From positions 14,030,775 through 14,094,774 of the forward strand of contig NC_135717.1 of assembly GCF_964656455.1 (NCBI RefSeq): 64,000 bases of DNA, in the 5' to 3' direction. Below, piece by piece: positions 42,500 through 53,560 of the stretch. The position numbers were made by a program, and so were the translations under genes. The first letter of the stretch is position 1, and every line of letters begins with the position of its first letter. This DNA is from Halichoerus grypus (Eukaryota > Chordata > Mammalia > Carnivora > Phocidae). The notes under the pieces are model-generated. The model searched no databases, was not told the origin of the DNA, and saw only the letters and a program-made list of their open reading frames with translations.

Positions 42500-43690
42500 C
42501 CTGTTTATCCAACATTATAGAATGGCAGCAGGAATGAGAAGCTACCTTCCAATGTTTCAGAACTCAGGAGCATCTTAAGTCCCTAAATTGTAAATCTCTC
42601 TTTTTCCCTTCCTCTTATTTCTTCTTAGGAGTATGATGAACAAGAGGATATGTAAGCATTTTCTACATCTCTAAAGGTGTGACTCCCTGCTTCCTTTCCC
42701 TCCGTTAGGGCACTGGACGAGGCTGAAGCATTACCCTCCCATGCCTCAGAATGCCACAAAAACCACCAGAATGAAAAAAAAAAAAAAAACTGGACACAGA
42801 CATAGACCCCAGGGCTGGAGAAGGTGGGCACTGGGGCCATGAAGTCCACATGCTCCCAACTTGGGCTGGATCAGTCCCTTGGTGTTGGAGTGTACGGTGG
42901 GACTTTGAAAAAAATAACATTGTCCTTGTCTTAGAAAGTGAGTTGTGTCAGAGCAGAGTCAGCTAGTTCAGGAAATTGCTGAGCTTAGCACGTAAACCAT
43001 AAACAAAACAAATCAACAGGACTGAGCTGCGCTGACCTGGAGCAAAGAGATTTGCCAAATGTTTTTGACTATTACAAATCCCTGGCTCTCTGTCCCTATG
43101 ATTCTATTTTCATCCTTTTCCTCTCTTTGGGGAGAAATTCACAGGAGCATTGCAAACGTTGCTATACAGCCTGAGAATCAGAAAGGAGCCACAGAAGTAA
43201 AAAATTCATTTCCATAGTAACAGGCTCAGAACCATCCCGGCTGCCAGTAGAATGAGTCGATTTGATTCATTCTAGCAAACACAGCCACAATTTTAGAATG
43301 TGAATGGCACAAAGAAGTCAATCCAAGGGTCCAGAGAAATAGCTAGCTCAGACATTCAGGATGGGTTCCGAGTCCTAACAAATAACCCAACACAATTTTA
43401 ACACGTATCTCAAAGACAGTAGCAAGTTTTCTCTGCTTGGAGGCAGTGATTCATCATCTCACGGTGACCTACAAAGTCCTCACCCCCTGAGGCAGGCGTC
43501 CCCTTTGAAAGCTTCATTATTAAATCAGCTGGGTCCACATGACAACTCAAAGTCATGGCCACCCAAGTAGAGTATGCTGGCCTCAGGTGCCCCAGAAGGG
43601 ATTTGACAGGGCCAGCTTTTCCTTTCAACGTCCAGCATGTCAGCCACTCCTGTTTCCCCTGAGCAAGTCATGTCCTCGTGTTGAAAAGGT
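42500..43690. other. Unrecognised sequence
   Basis: No family or exon is recognised. A poly-A run lies at 42775-42789. Parts (43140-43400) look non-repetitive. Confidence 0.45.
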
Positions 43691-43694
43691 TCAT

Positions 43695-43960
43695 TTGCTC
43701 ATTCATTCATTCATTCATTCACTCATTCAATCATCCATCCATGCAATTAATCAGCAGACCGTTATTGCCTGCATTCTTCTCATCGGTGTAGTATCAGATA
43801 CTGAGGGTCCCAGAGGACTGAGAAGTAGCCCAGGGGTACTTGTTCTTGAAGAATTCACAATCTGCTGGGGCACGGGACCATGTAACAAGATCACAAAAAT
43901 GTGGAAATGTGAAAATAGGATTAGGGTACAAGGCGCTGTGGGAACTTAGGGGAGAGTATC
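43695..43960 (-). mobile_element. L2-like or related ancient repeat with (CATT)n
   Basis: (cattcatt)n at 43698-43730 is followed by 'cagaccgttattgcctgcat', a 'ctgagggtcccagagg' block and 'agaattcacaatctgctgg'. The order resembles the reverse complement of an L2-type 3' end (attcattc...attgcctac...tcacaatctagtgg). It then continues 'aaggcgctgtgggaac'. Assignment is uncertain. Confidence 0.5.
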
Positions 43961-44014
43961 TACCTCAACCTACATCTTAGAGGATGAGAGAGATCCTGCT
44001 AAGGGGAAATTATG

Positions 44015-44208
44015 TTTTTTTAAGATTTTATTTATTTATTTCACAGAGAGAGAGAGAGAGCACAAGCAGGGGGAGTGGCAGGCAGAGGGAGAGGGAGAAG
44101 CAAGCTCCCTGCTGAGTGGGGAGGCAGACACGGGACTCGATCCCAGGACCCCGGGATCATGACCTGAGCCGAAGGCAGACGCTTAACAAATGAGCCACCC
44201 AGGCACCC
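44015..44208 (-). mobile_element. SINEC
   Basis: Poly-T, 'aagattttatttatttattt', (ga)n, 'cacaagcagggggagtggca', ending 'gagccacccaggcaccct'. The flanks 'taaggggaaatt' and 'taacagaaaatt' match at 9 of 12 bases, so any target-site duplication is eroded. Confidence 0.94.
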
Positions 44209-45007
44209 TTAACAGAAAATTCGAAACAGTTTCGAATATATGAGGGTTACATAGGACGGCATGTAGGGAGAACATCGGCCATGTGGGATGGGTGTGGAGG
44301 GATAGGTGTGGAGGAGGAGAGAGGGGTGAGGCTGCCAAGACAGACCAGGTGCTGCTCCTACTGGACCTTGCCATTCTACTCGTGTGTTTGGGCTTGATCT
44401 GTTATGCAAAGTGCTCTGGGCACACCCCGCTGATGGCTCTTGGGCCAGCAAGGCCATGATTATGTCCGTAGTTTAGGAAAGGAGCCCTGGTAGCAAATCT
44501 GGAGGAAGGGAGACCAGACAGATTGGGGGGGGTGTCTCTGCAAGAGTCAAAGCAAGGGGTGAAAATGTGTGATCTAAGATGGCAGCAGTGCAGGTAGAGA
44601 TGGGGGGATGCAGACAAGACATGCCGAGGAATTTAGGCTCATCAGAGCTTGGTGACAGGCTGGACATGGAGGGTGAGGGAGGAACACGGAATAATGAGGC
44701 TTCCCTCGAGTCACAGATGCTGCTGCTGATGTGTGTGTGCGAAATGTGTTGCACCAGAGGAAGAATATGTCTGGTGGCAGAATCGCTGAGTGGGCTTGAA
44801 GGGCAAGACACGTTTAATTTGGGACCCACAGAATTTGAAATGTCTGTAGGACAACGGGGTGGATATGTGCATTTGGAAGGTGCGACGAGAAGACTGAAGC
44901 AGAGGACTGAGGTGTGGGCTTAGAGGCAGAGCTATGAGAGTCATGGAACTGCCAGGTTACAATTCCGGGCTTGAGTAAGAAGACCTCCTCGAGTGTGAGA
45001 ATAATAT

Positions 45008-45183
45008 AATATGAGGGGGGGTGGGTGGGGGGATGGGGTAACTGGGTGCTGGGCAGTAAGGAGGGCACCTGATGTAATGAGCACTGGGTGTTATAGGCAA
45101 CGGGTGAATCACTGAACTCTTCCTCTGAAACTAATGATATATATGTTAAACGAACTGAATTTAAATAAAATAAGTTTAAAAAA
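45008..45183 (+). mobile_element. Carnivore LINE-1 3' end, 5'-truncated
   Basis: G-rich 3' UTR 'gtgggtggggggatggggta', 'actgggtgctgggcagtaag', then 'gagcactgggtgttatagg', 'cctctgaaactaatgatata' and 'gaatttaaataaaataag'. The target-site repeat 'agaataatat' lies at 44998-45007 and 45184-45193. This is a different 3' UTR variant from the L1 at 35445-36917. Confidence 0.9.
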
Positions 45184-45264
45184 AGAATAATATGAAGAGG
45201 GCTGAGGAGGGTGGACACTGGAAGAAGAAAAGACTAAGAAAAAAAAAAAGTCAAGCCAATGAAT

Positions 45265-45323
45265 AGCACACGGAATGGATCAATTGTATGGTATGTGAAT
45301 TATAACCCTACGAAGCTGTTATG
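45265..45323 (+). mobile_element. Old LINE-1 terminus (about 60 bp)
   Basis: 'ggatcaattgtatggtatgt', 'gaattataaccctacgaagc' and 'tgtta' follow the terminal sequence of L1M-type elements. It is directly adjacent to the SINE. Confidence 0.6.
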
Positions 45324-45329
45324 TTTTTA

Positions 45330-45523
45330 TTTTTTTTTAAAGATTTTATTTATTTGACAGAGAGAGACACAGCGAGAGAGGGAACACAAGCAGGGGGAGT
45401 GGGAGAGGGAGAAGCAGGCTCCCCGCGGAGCAGGGAGCCCGATGTGGGGCTGGATCCCAGGACCCTGGGACCATGACCTGAGTCGAAGGCAGACGCTTAA
45501 CAACTGAGCCACCCAGGCACCCC
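45330..45523 (-). mobile_element. SINEC
   Basis: Poly-T, 'aaagattttatttatttgac', 'cgagagagggaacacaagca', ending 'gagccacccaggcacccc'. Flanking direct repeats 'gaagctgttatgttttta' (45312-45329) and 'gtagcagttacgttttta' (45524-45541) differ at three of 18 bases. Confidence 0.95.
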
Positions 45524-45850
45524 GTAGCAGTTACGTTTTTAAAAAGGAGGAAGGAGTTTCAAAAAAAAGACAGGAAGTATCCGTGTCAAATATAGCCAGA
45601 GGTCAAGAAAGAGAAGGGCTGTAAGGTAATCCTTGAGTGTCCCAATTAGGATGCTAGTGATAGGATGAAGGCCGAGATGCCTTCAAAGTGGAGGAGATGG
45701 AAGCCATATGGTGATTGGTTGGAAGAGAAGGAAGTCATTGTTCAGTTTATGGGCCAAGAGTTGGGAGCCTGGAGACAAGAAGTTGCAGAGGAGTGGCAGA
45801 GAGAGAGGTGAACCGATGTGGCGGAGTTCTGGGGGGGAAGGAGGAGAGGG

Positions 45851-46504
45851 GGGTGGGATCCAGGGCCCCCCGGGGTGGAGTGCCTGGGGCAGAAGTGGGC
45901 ACAGTGATGCCACAAAGTTTGGCAAAATAGACAAAGGGAGTCGCGGATGTTCACCTCTGATGCCTCCCTGTTGTTCTTGAAGTCAGAGGGAGGCCCCTGC
46001 TGAGAAGGAGGGAGGAAATAATATGGTTGGGGGATTGAGAATGGCAGCAGGAGCTTGGAGTCACAATGGCCAGGGCAGGGGAGGTGTAGGCAGGGGACAA
46101 AGGCAAAGGATGTGCCACGGAGCCAGGGACCCTGGGAGACTGAACACAGGGACCCCTGCTGCCTGGGAAAGAACCGGATCACTTTAGGGTCTACACTCTG
46201 GGAAAGATACAACAGTGCCTGACTTAGAGGGAATTGGAAGTAACTTCTCCTGCCTTCCCCCTGGACAAGGGGAGGGAGTGAGAATGAGAACAGAACTTTT
46301 AGGAACAGAATCCAAGATGGGCACATTCGCTGTGAGCCAGGGCAGTCACTGTGCATTGTGGGTCTTTTCTGCCAGTGACGCCTGGGTCCAGTACCTGCTC
46401 TGGCTCCCTGACCAGACTCATTTTCCTTTCTTCCTTTCCACGGGGCTTGGGCTGCTGACGCCCTCTGACCCCATGCTGTACTTCTCCTTGATTCTATCAA
46501 TATT
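45851..46504. other. GC-rich unrecognised sequence with a long minus-strand open frame
   Basis: The 275-codon minus-strand frame 45742-46569 is the longest in the window. It starts inside old L1 sequence and ends inside L2, is rich in Ser, Pro, Leu and His, and shows no domain. I regard it as a chance frame (see findings). Confidence 0.4.
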
Positions 46505-47085
46505 TTGTTAAAAACTTTGTATTGTGATAGCAACACATGCTTATTGTATAAAATAGGGAAAATTATCAAGAAGAAAACTAACCACCCATAATATTTTACT
46601 CAGACTTATCTACTAATAGCACTTAGCATATTTCTTTTCCAACATCTTTCTATGCACCTGCACGTTTTAACATTGTTAACACCAAATGTGCAACTTTGCT
46701 TCCAGCCCTTAATGCAAATTTCTATTCTAAATGCCTTCCTCGAGTATTTCAATAAATCTTACTGCGAACATAATTTTAATGGCTGCTTAATACTCCACTG
46801 ATTGGAGATACCATCACAGAGAAATGTTCTTCTACTCTTCGGTTGCTTCTATTTTTATTTTGTTAAAAATGGGGCTAAAGCAAACAACTGTGTACTTTTT
46901 TTCTGTGGCTCTGGTCTCCTAGGAGTGTAATTACTGGTCGAGGACACCATGAATATTTTAAATACCCTTACCTAATACGTGCTGCCCAGTTGCTTTCCAG
47001 AAGGCTCATCCAACTTACCCTCCCACCCTTAATGTCTGAGACAACACCCTCCTCTGTTCGTTTACACGTTCTCAAACAAAATTCC
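46505..47085 (-). mobile_element. Old LINE-1 (or HAL1) fragment
   Basis: Reverse-complement ORF2 3' text: 'taatggctgcttaatactcc', 'cagttgctttccagaaggct' and 'catccaacttaccctccca'. Heavily decayed. Confidence 0.6.
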
Positions 47086-47787
47086 AGTGAAACTTTTAAT
47101 GAAATGACAGATGCATTCTAATTCCATCTGGGAAAAGAAAAACTTGAGAATATGAAGAAGAAGAAAAAATTTGGTTGAGTGATGCTGGAAGGAATAATTA
47201 AGACTTGTTCACTGGGTATTAAAACATATTTATAAAGCTGCCATATTTAAATCAGCAAAATCTGCAGAGTAACAGGTTTATCCAGAAATAAACCCCTGTA
47301 TAAATAAGAATGTAGGCTATGCTATGAAGATGCTTTAAGTCAGTAAGGGGAAATCCACACATAGGACCTGGGAATCTGGTTAGGATATCAGGTACCAGGA
47401 CCCACTCTCAGTAGGTGTGGGATTTTAAATCCTGGGAAAACTTGACAGAATATACGAGACCAACTTTTCCAAGCTTGATAAATCCTGGGAGATTTTATCG
47501 ACTTCATAATGTCTAGCTTGGGCAGCACTGGGAGGTAGCGCAAACCTCATTTGCAGGGGAAACATTCACAAATCCTTCAAAGATGACCTCTGGCCCAATA
47601 GTATTTCCTGAGCCTTTCCTCAAATCTGCCCTTCCCTTCCCACAAAGGGTCAAATCTGAAATGAGAAGAACAGAAGAGGCTCAGAGGGAACCCTAAGGGC
47701 TCCTGTCATGGTATTTTCTTTTTGACATTCCAAACATAGCCTCAGATTTCCCAGAAACATCTTATTTTAGCTAGATTGCATTCTTCA
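47086..47787. other. Mostly unrecognised; possible old L1 at 47090-47330
   Basis: 47110-47320 has L1-like text ('aataaacccctgtataaata') on the plus strand. The rest is unassigned. Confidence 0.4.
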
Positions 47788-47795
47788 GGTTAAAG

Positions 47796-48046
47796 CAGGG
47801 TTTCTCAACCTCGACATTATTGACATTTTGGGTCAGATAATTCTTTGTAGTGGGGGGAGGAGTGTCCTGGACTTTGGAGGATGTTTGGCAGCATCCCTGG
47901 CCTCTGCTCACTAAGTGCCAAGAGCACTCCTCCCACCCCTCCTGAGCTGTGACCATCACAAATTGTCTCCAGACATTACCAAATGTCCTTTGCGTGGGGG
48001 TTGTGTGTGTGTGCGTGCGCAAAATATCCCTGGCTGAAAGCCACTG
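47796..48046. mobile_element. MER20 (hAT-Charlie) DNA transposon
   Basis: Reads 'cagggtttctcaacctcgac', 'attattgacattttgggtca', 'gataattctttgtagtgggg', 'tttggcagcatccctggcct', 'caaattgtctccagacatta' and 'ccaaatgtcctttgcgtggg', then 'tggctgaaagccactg'. The ends are near inverted repeats. An 8-bp target-site repeat, ggttaaag/ggttaaaa, sits at 47788-47795 and 48047-48054, as expected for hAT elements. Confidence 0.9.
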
Positions 48047-48116
48047 GGTTAAAATTGTTTATGGGGGAAAATGTGGACTGCAAGAGCAGTATTCCAAAGT
48101 AATTAACTGGACCCAA

Positions 48117-48133
48117 AAAAAAAAAAAAAAAAG
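48117..48133. repeat. Poly-A run
   Basis: An uninterrupted A run of about 17. There is no SINE or L1 body directly upstream to explain it. Confidence 0.85.
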
Positions 48134-48279
48134 GAAATTATTAAATGGAGCATGTTGGCTTTTTGGAGAGACAGTGTCAGAGTCCTTCAAGTTGAGATTC
48201 ACCTTGACACATCATACCCCATTATCTTTTTAAATTTCCTAAAAGCTAGGTATTTGGGAACAAAAAGGTCATTGTAATC

Positions 48280-48745
48280 CTCACCTTACACACCAAAAGA
48301 AGTACAGATGGATTGGAGAATTAATAGTTTTAAAACCCAGACCACATAAAGAATAAAAGGAAATGGAAGTCAGTGTTTTTCAAAGCTCTGCACTTCTAAG
48401 TCTCTCCCTGTCAACCCTCTGCGGTCAAAGACCAGCCTAGATGAAATTAAATGCCAAACAACAAACCAGGAAAAGTATCTGCAACACTTACGACAGAGTA
48501 CGTTGGGTCTTTATTTTATGAGATAAACCCTAGGGCCTCAATAGTTAAATGAAGAAAAGGCAAAAACCAGGGACCGAAATGACTGAAAGCAGAAAAACTG
48601 GTGGCTAATGATCTTTTGGGAAAAAAAAAAAATCTATCCACTTCACTAATAATCAAAGAAATAGACATCGAAGCAAAATACAGTGTCTATCAAGTCAGCA
48701 AAAATTAAAGAGCAACGAAAGAACCCAATGTAGACCAGTTTCTGT
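48280..48745 (+). mobile_element. Old LINE-1 ORF2 fragment
   Basis: 'aagaagtacagatggattgg', 'agaattaatagttttaaaac', 'tccacttcactaataatcaa' and 'tatcaagtcagcaaaaatta' follow the 3' part of old L1 ORF2 in order. Broken in all frames. Confidence 0.55.
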
Positions 48746-48764
48746 GCCTTTCGGGGAACACTGA

Positions 48765-48862
48765 TTGATTGAGCCTCTCTGTGTCAGCCACCAAGTAGGG
48801 ATCTCTGGACACCAGGGTCAGAAGGATGTAGTCTCTGCATAGGCCTTTAGTCTGCTTTAGTC
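48765..48862 (-). mobile_element. Possible L2 3' end
   Basis: 'attgagcctctctgtgtcag' and 'ctggacaccagggtcagaag' weakly follow the reverse complement of the L2 terminus. Confidence 0.4.
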
Positions 48863-48867
48863 AATTA

Positions 48868-49100
48868 AATTTAACAAACATGTATTATGTGTCAGAAAGG
48901 CACTTTACAAATATTGACACTTTCACTCCTCCTAATAACCTTACATAATAGCTACTATTACTATCTTCCCATTTTCCTGATGGGGAAACTGAGGCACAGA
49001 GAGGCTAAGAAGTTTGCCTGGCCACCCGGATGTGGCAGAGGTGGGCGTCCAGTGTGAGCGGTTTTGCTAGAGAGTCCCTGCTCTCGAGCACTGTGCTAAG
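48868..49100 (-). mobile_element. MIR SINE
   Basis: Reverse-complement MIR: 'gtattatgtgtcagaaaggc', 'actttacaaatattgacac', 'cctaataaccttacataata', 'gatggggaaactgaggcaca', 'gagaggctaagaagtttgcc' and 'ggatgtggcagaggtgg'. The core is well preserved. Confidence 0.85.
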
Positions 49101-49728
49101 CTGTTTCCAGAGACAGTGTGATGATCAGACTGCATTAATGCATGCATTAACCTGAAAAAGCAAACCCATGTCTTTACCCCATTTATTTTGCTTTCTGAGG
49201 GCATGTTAGGCTTCTGCATGCAATCATCTTTCATTTTAGTTCTTAGTAGTTTGGTGTAAGTCTGTATGTTTCTTATTCGGGTTATTCCTGTGGGCTTTGT
49301 ATTACTGTTGTTCTTAGGAATGAAATCTTTCCCCCTATTTCTGACTGGCTTTGCTATGCAAGAAGACTTGGCTTTGTAATATTTACACTGCACTTGGCTA
49401 CCTTGCTGGTTCTCATTTTAATTCTAGTGTTACTTCTAGTGATTCTCTTGACCATTTTATCTCATTTTAATTGTTCCCCTTGTTTTTATTTCTTGGAATT
49501 GACTAGAACTTTCAGAAGAACGTCAAATAATTACGACGATCCTGATTTTTTATTCATTCGACTACTGACTTGTTTTGTTTCTGGGCTTCGCGGGAGCACT
49601 TCACATGCATCAGATTTGGCATGGTGGGTTTTCCCCACGCTGCTGTGAAAATCTGATTTTCTCTCACGGGGACTGAATTCTGATATAAATATTACGCTCA
49701 TGCCATGTGGCCAACAGAACCACCTCTT
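49101..49728. other. Unrecognised AT-rich sequence
   Basis: Short frames only. No repeat family is recognised with confidence. Some text near 49390-49470 resembles reversed L1. Confidence 0.4.
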
Positions 49729-49741
49729 AAGAGCTGTGGTC

Positions 49742-49927
49742 GGGGCGCCTGGGTGGCTCAGTCGTTAAGCAGCTGCCTTCGGCTCAGGTCATGATCCCAG
49801 AGTCCTGGGATCGAGTCCCACATCGGGAAGCCTGCTTCTCCCTCTCCCACTCCCCCTGCTTGTGTTCCTGCTCTCACTGTCTCTGTCAAATAAATAAATA
49901 AAATCTTAAAAAAAAAAAAAAAAAAAA
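49742..49927 (+). mobile_element. Young SINEC with a small internal deletion
   Basis: Begins 'ggggcgcctgggtggctcag'. After 'gtcccacatcggg' it jumps to 'aagcctgcttctcc', losing the 'ctccctgctcagcgg' segment. It has a poly-A tail of about 20. A perfect 13-bp target-site duplication, 'aagagctgtggtc', flanks it at 49729-49741 and 49928-49940. Confidence 0.97.
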
Positions 49928-49940
49928 AAGAGCTGTGGTC

Positions 49941-51555
49941 AAATAACACAACTATACGAAGGGGAACAAAATTACCTTAATAGGAGACCTGAAAAGAAGG
50001 ATTAGGCCTTCCAGAAGCTTACCCACTGAGGCCAGGGTTGGGTCCAGACAGACTACGATTCCACAACCATCCCAGCCAAGGACAAAGCTATGTGGGAATG
50101 GTTTCCACAACATTGTTAATGGAGATTCTAAACTTCTGGATGGATGTTACAAATTTCAATTGTTAATAAGCTTGGAACCACGCTGGCCTGAGAAATATCT
50201 TAAAATGTTTATTTCCTGAAAATAACGATCTCTGTAAGCTATCTGAAATAGGAGAATGCCTATACAATGCCTGCTATGTCTCAGAAGTCAATCGAATTCT
50301 ACAAAGGGCACCAATTATTATAAAAATAACACATACCATGTCTTTCCATTTCAATAATATATGCTTAGATTTTTTTTTAACCATCCATTCACTTGGAATC
50401 ATTGCCCAGATGCGAGAAAGGACGTGACTTGATTGGTAACATCCTATTTCCTTGCAGGACACCGAACTTCATAGATAATACAGGTATTGGAAAATCTGTG
50501 ACTCTATAAACTTGGCAACTGAGGGCTGATTTGTCACCAACTATCATCTCTCTTTATTAATTCTGCATGTCCCCAGAGAATTTGTTTCTCTCTTGCAAGC
50601 TCAGCACTTCCTAATGATTAATAAAAGATTAGGTTTCCAAAAAAATAGCTGAGCTGGTTAAAATGGAATCAGCTTACCAGTCCTGATGCAACAGTTCCCA
50701 AATTCTCACTAACATACTTGTGAAAGAACCCAAAAAACAAACAAACAAAAAAAACCCAATAAACTGAAATTAGACCAGAATCTTGAAGGAATTCACAACT
50801 GAAGGCCCATTGTGCTAGATTAACAAACATAACAGGATGCATCGTGTAGGTCCATTAAGCCTCCTCCTTTAAAGCATGAAAGGAAGGAGGCAAAAGGCTT
50901 TGGAAAACCCTCAGCACGGCCCTCAAACCCTGAGAGCCACAGACTGAACCAACAGAACAGCTAGGCAAACAACTTTGTTTTGGGCTGCAGGTGGGTAGGG
51001 GGAGCTGTTAGCTCCTCCCCTCCTGTACTCCCACCTTAGCCTCTTCCTCTGTCCACGCAGAGCCAGCAACCCCCAGATAACACTCTGTTTCCAAGCAGAG
51101 GAAGACTGGCCAGCTTCCTGAGAAAAGAGTTTTCATTAGCAGAGCACGTGTGCATGAGAGGAGAACAGAACATGCTGGGGCTGGGTTCCTGTCTTGTACT
51201 TTTCCCATGTTTCAGGGAACCAGTAAATAAGGCCGTGAGTAGACCCGGTCCATCTCCGTCCTACAGAACCTTAGTAGATGAAGATTTGCTATAACAAAAC
51301 AAAACAAAACATAACATAAATAAAACCCTGGAAATTTGCAAGCAGCTCCGGAATTAAATGCATCCTTCAGACGTGGATATATCAGGATGATGTCCTGGTG
51401 CCCAAAGGTCCAAGGAGCGGAACCAGGAATTTGCCACATGAGCTGTCCGTTGGTAAACACCTGCTCTGCGTACATTTCTTCCTGTACAAGGGCAAAAAGC
51501 TGGGAAAGAAAAATCTTACATTGAACCTGTGGAAGATGATTCTAACACGAGGTAA
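49941..51555. other. Unrecognised sequence
   Basis: About 1.6 kb without a recognised repeat or exon. A (aaaac)n-type tract lies at 51294-51320 and an (aaac) tract near 50733. Confidence 0.45.
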
Positions 51556-51559
51556 AGGG

Positions 51560-53560
51560 AACATAACTGTGAGTATTCAGACTAAGTTTATACCCTTGAA
51601 ATTTATTTCCTAAAGAAAACAGAGGGATGGAATTTGAGCATTTGTTCAATATCAACAGGATGCAAGAAGACCCTGCTCTGGAAAAAGAAAGAGGGGCCAG
51701 AGAAAGATAATATCATTCCAGGGCTCAACACTGTATGTAGTATTTGAATCCAGTGTCCAGCAAACAATAGAAAATCATGTGGCACATGGAGAGACGACCC
51801 TCGGTGAGCCAGAACCAGCAGGAACAATCGAGAACAGAAACAGACCGGCAGGGACTTCAAGACTGAGGTTAGAGACACAGACTGTAAAACAATGGGGTTT
51901 ATAATGCTCGTGGTGAAGTAAACCACACGTGACAATTTTGGCAATGAATTGGAAACTATAAAAAATAACACAGATGCCGAAAATTAAAAAAAAAAAAAAA
52001 AAAAAAAGGAGTAGAACTGAAAAAACAGAATAACCCAAAATGAAGAACTCAGAGCTCAGAGCAGATTAGACCCAGCTGACGAAAGGATCGATGAACTGAA
52101 ATACAGTGAGAAGACATACTCTGGAATGAAGCAGGTAGAGGCAGGAGGGTCTATGAAACATACAGTGAGAAGATCTGACAGAAGGTTAATTCCAGAGTTC
52201 CAGAAGGAGAGGAGAGAATGGGTCACAGGTAACACTTGAGCATTTAAGGGCTGAGATACGCAATCTGTGGTTTGAAGAAGTCCAGCAAAGTCCAAGGAAG
52301 ACACATGAAAAGAAATCCACAACTAGACTTGTCAATAGTAAAACTGCAAAATGCAAAGACAAAGCAAACTCCCCAAAGCAACCAGAGGAAAAAATGAGAT
52401 TATCCTCAAAGAAGCAACAGACAGACTGACAGCTGACAAATTACCCTCAAAGAAATCATGTCCAGAAAGCAGTTGTCTCAGCAACATCAGAAGCAAGAAG
52501 ATGATGGAATATGGCGGCACGATGGGGATGGGGAAGGGGCTATCTGCCTAGAATCTTATTCTAGAAATAAGGGGCATAACTATCAGAAATGAGGAGACTA
52601 AATTATAATTACTGAACTCTGTCTAATCATATATATCCATAAAATTAAGAGACTCCAATTCAATCAGATCAGTAAAAATCAGCAAAACCCAATGGCTTAT
52701 CTGTAGCCAATACTAAAACATAAGGGAAAAAAAAAATTCCACTCACAACACACACACACACACACGTTTCCTCTCTAGCTCTTCCTCCCAGGCCACCCCT
52801 CCCCCCTCCCCCCACTTTTTATAAAATGTCAAGGAATAATGCTAATAAGAAACGTATGGGACTTTGATGGAAAACAGTGAAAAATCTCTACTGAAATTTG
52901 TAAAGGGGGAACAAATATTTAAAGAACCATTCCACGTTTCCTATATCTTAAAGGTGTCAGTTCTTAAAGTAATGTAATAAGCACCCCAATGATATTTATT
53001 TTGGAATTAGAAAGAGCACTCAAAAGTTCATGTGCAAAATAAACATGGAAGAATAATGTTGGGAGGACGGTATCTCCATATATTAAAGCGTATAATATGG
53101 TCCGGAATAATTGACACGATACGGTAATGGTGAAATAATCAACATATGTATCCATGGCATAGAATCTGTCTAGACGTAGAAAGATGCATTAGGATATTTG
53201 GTTCTCCAGAGGAAAAAAATCAAGTGAAATCCTCATCATGTAAATGAAGCTAAGCCCTAGAAGGATTGCAGAATTTCAGGTTTCTTACCAAATCGAACTA
53301 TAAACCATAAAAAGGAGAAGGAGAGGTTAACTCTTTAAGCACTAGAGGGGAAAAGGCTTTTTTTTTAAAAATCAGAAAAGCAATACAACAAAAGAACACA
53401 TTTCTAGACTTGTCAGCTTTAAATCTTTAAAACTTTACCATGTCAAAAACAAGAGAAACAAAACGAAAATACAAAAGGAAACTCACAAAATATTTCCCGT
53501 GACTGTGACAGACAAACATTTAACGTCCCGAGTACCGGAGTTTTCAAGATCAATAAGTAA
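51560..53560 (+). mobile_element. Old LINE-1 (5' region, ORF1 and part of ORF2), heavily decayed
   Basis: 'caggatgcaagaagaccctg', 'acagaccggcagggacttca' and 'gagacacagactgtaaaaca' are 5'-region text. The ORF1 part carries 'agattagacccagctgacga', 'aaggatcgatgaactgaaa', 'gaagatctgacagaaggtta', 'tccagagttccagaagga', 'aaaagaaatccacaactaga' and 'gacagactgacagctgaca'. ORF2-like text follows near 52960-53060. A poly-A run of about 22 sits at 51987-52008 and a (CA)n tract at 52746-52764. Confidence 0.65.

Larger units (their letters stand above)
44440..45850 (-). mobile_element. L2 LINE with L1 and SINE insertions
   Basis: Plus-strand text matches the reverse complement of L2 ORF2: 'agagcttggtgacaggctgg' with 'acatggagggtgagggag', 'gaatttgaaatgtctgtagg', 'gatatgtgcatttggaagg', then, after the insertions, 'tatagccagaggtcaagaaa' and 'tatggtgattggttggaaga'. 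Insertions are an L1 3' end at 45008-45183, an L1 terminus at 45265-45323 and a SINE at 45330-45523. Confidence 0.65.

Noticed and set aside
42775..42789. Poly-A tail of a processed pseudogene
   Set aside because: No upstream sequence resembling a spliced mRNA and no target-site duplication were found.
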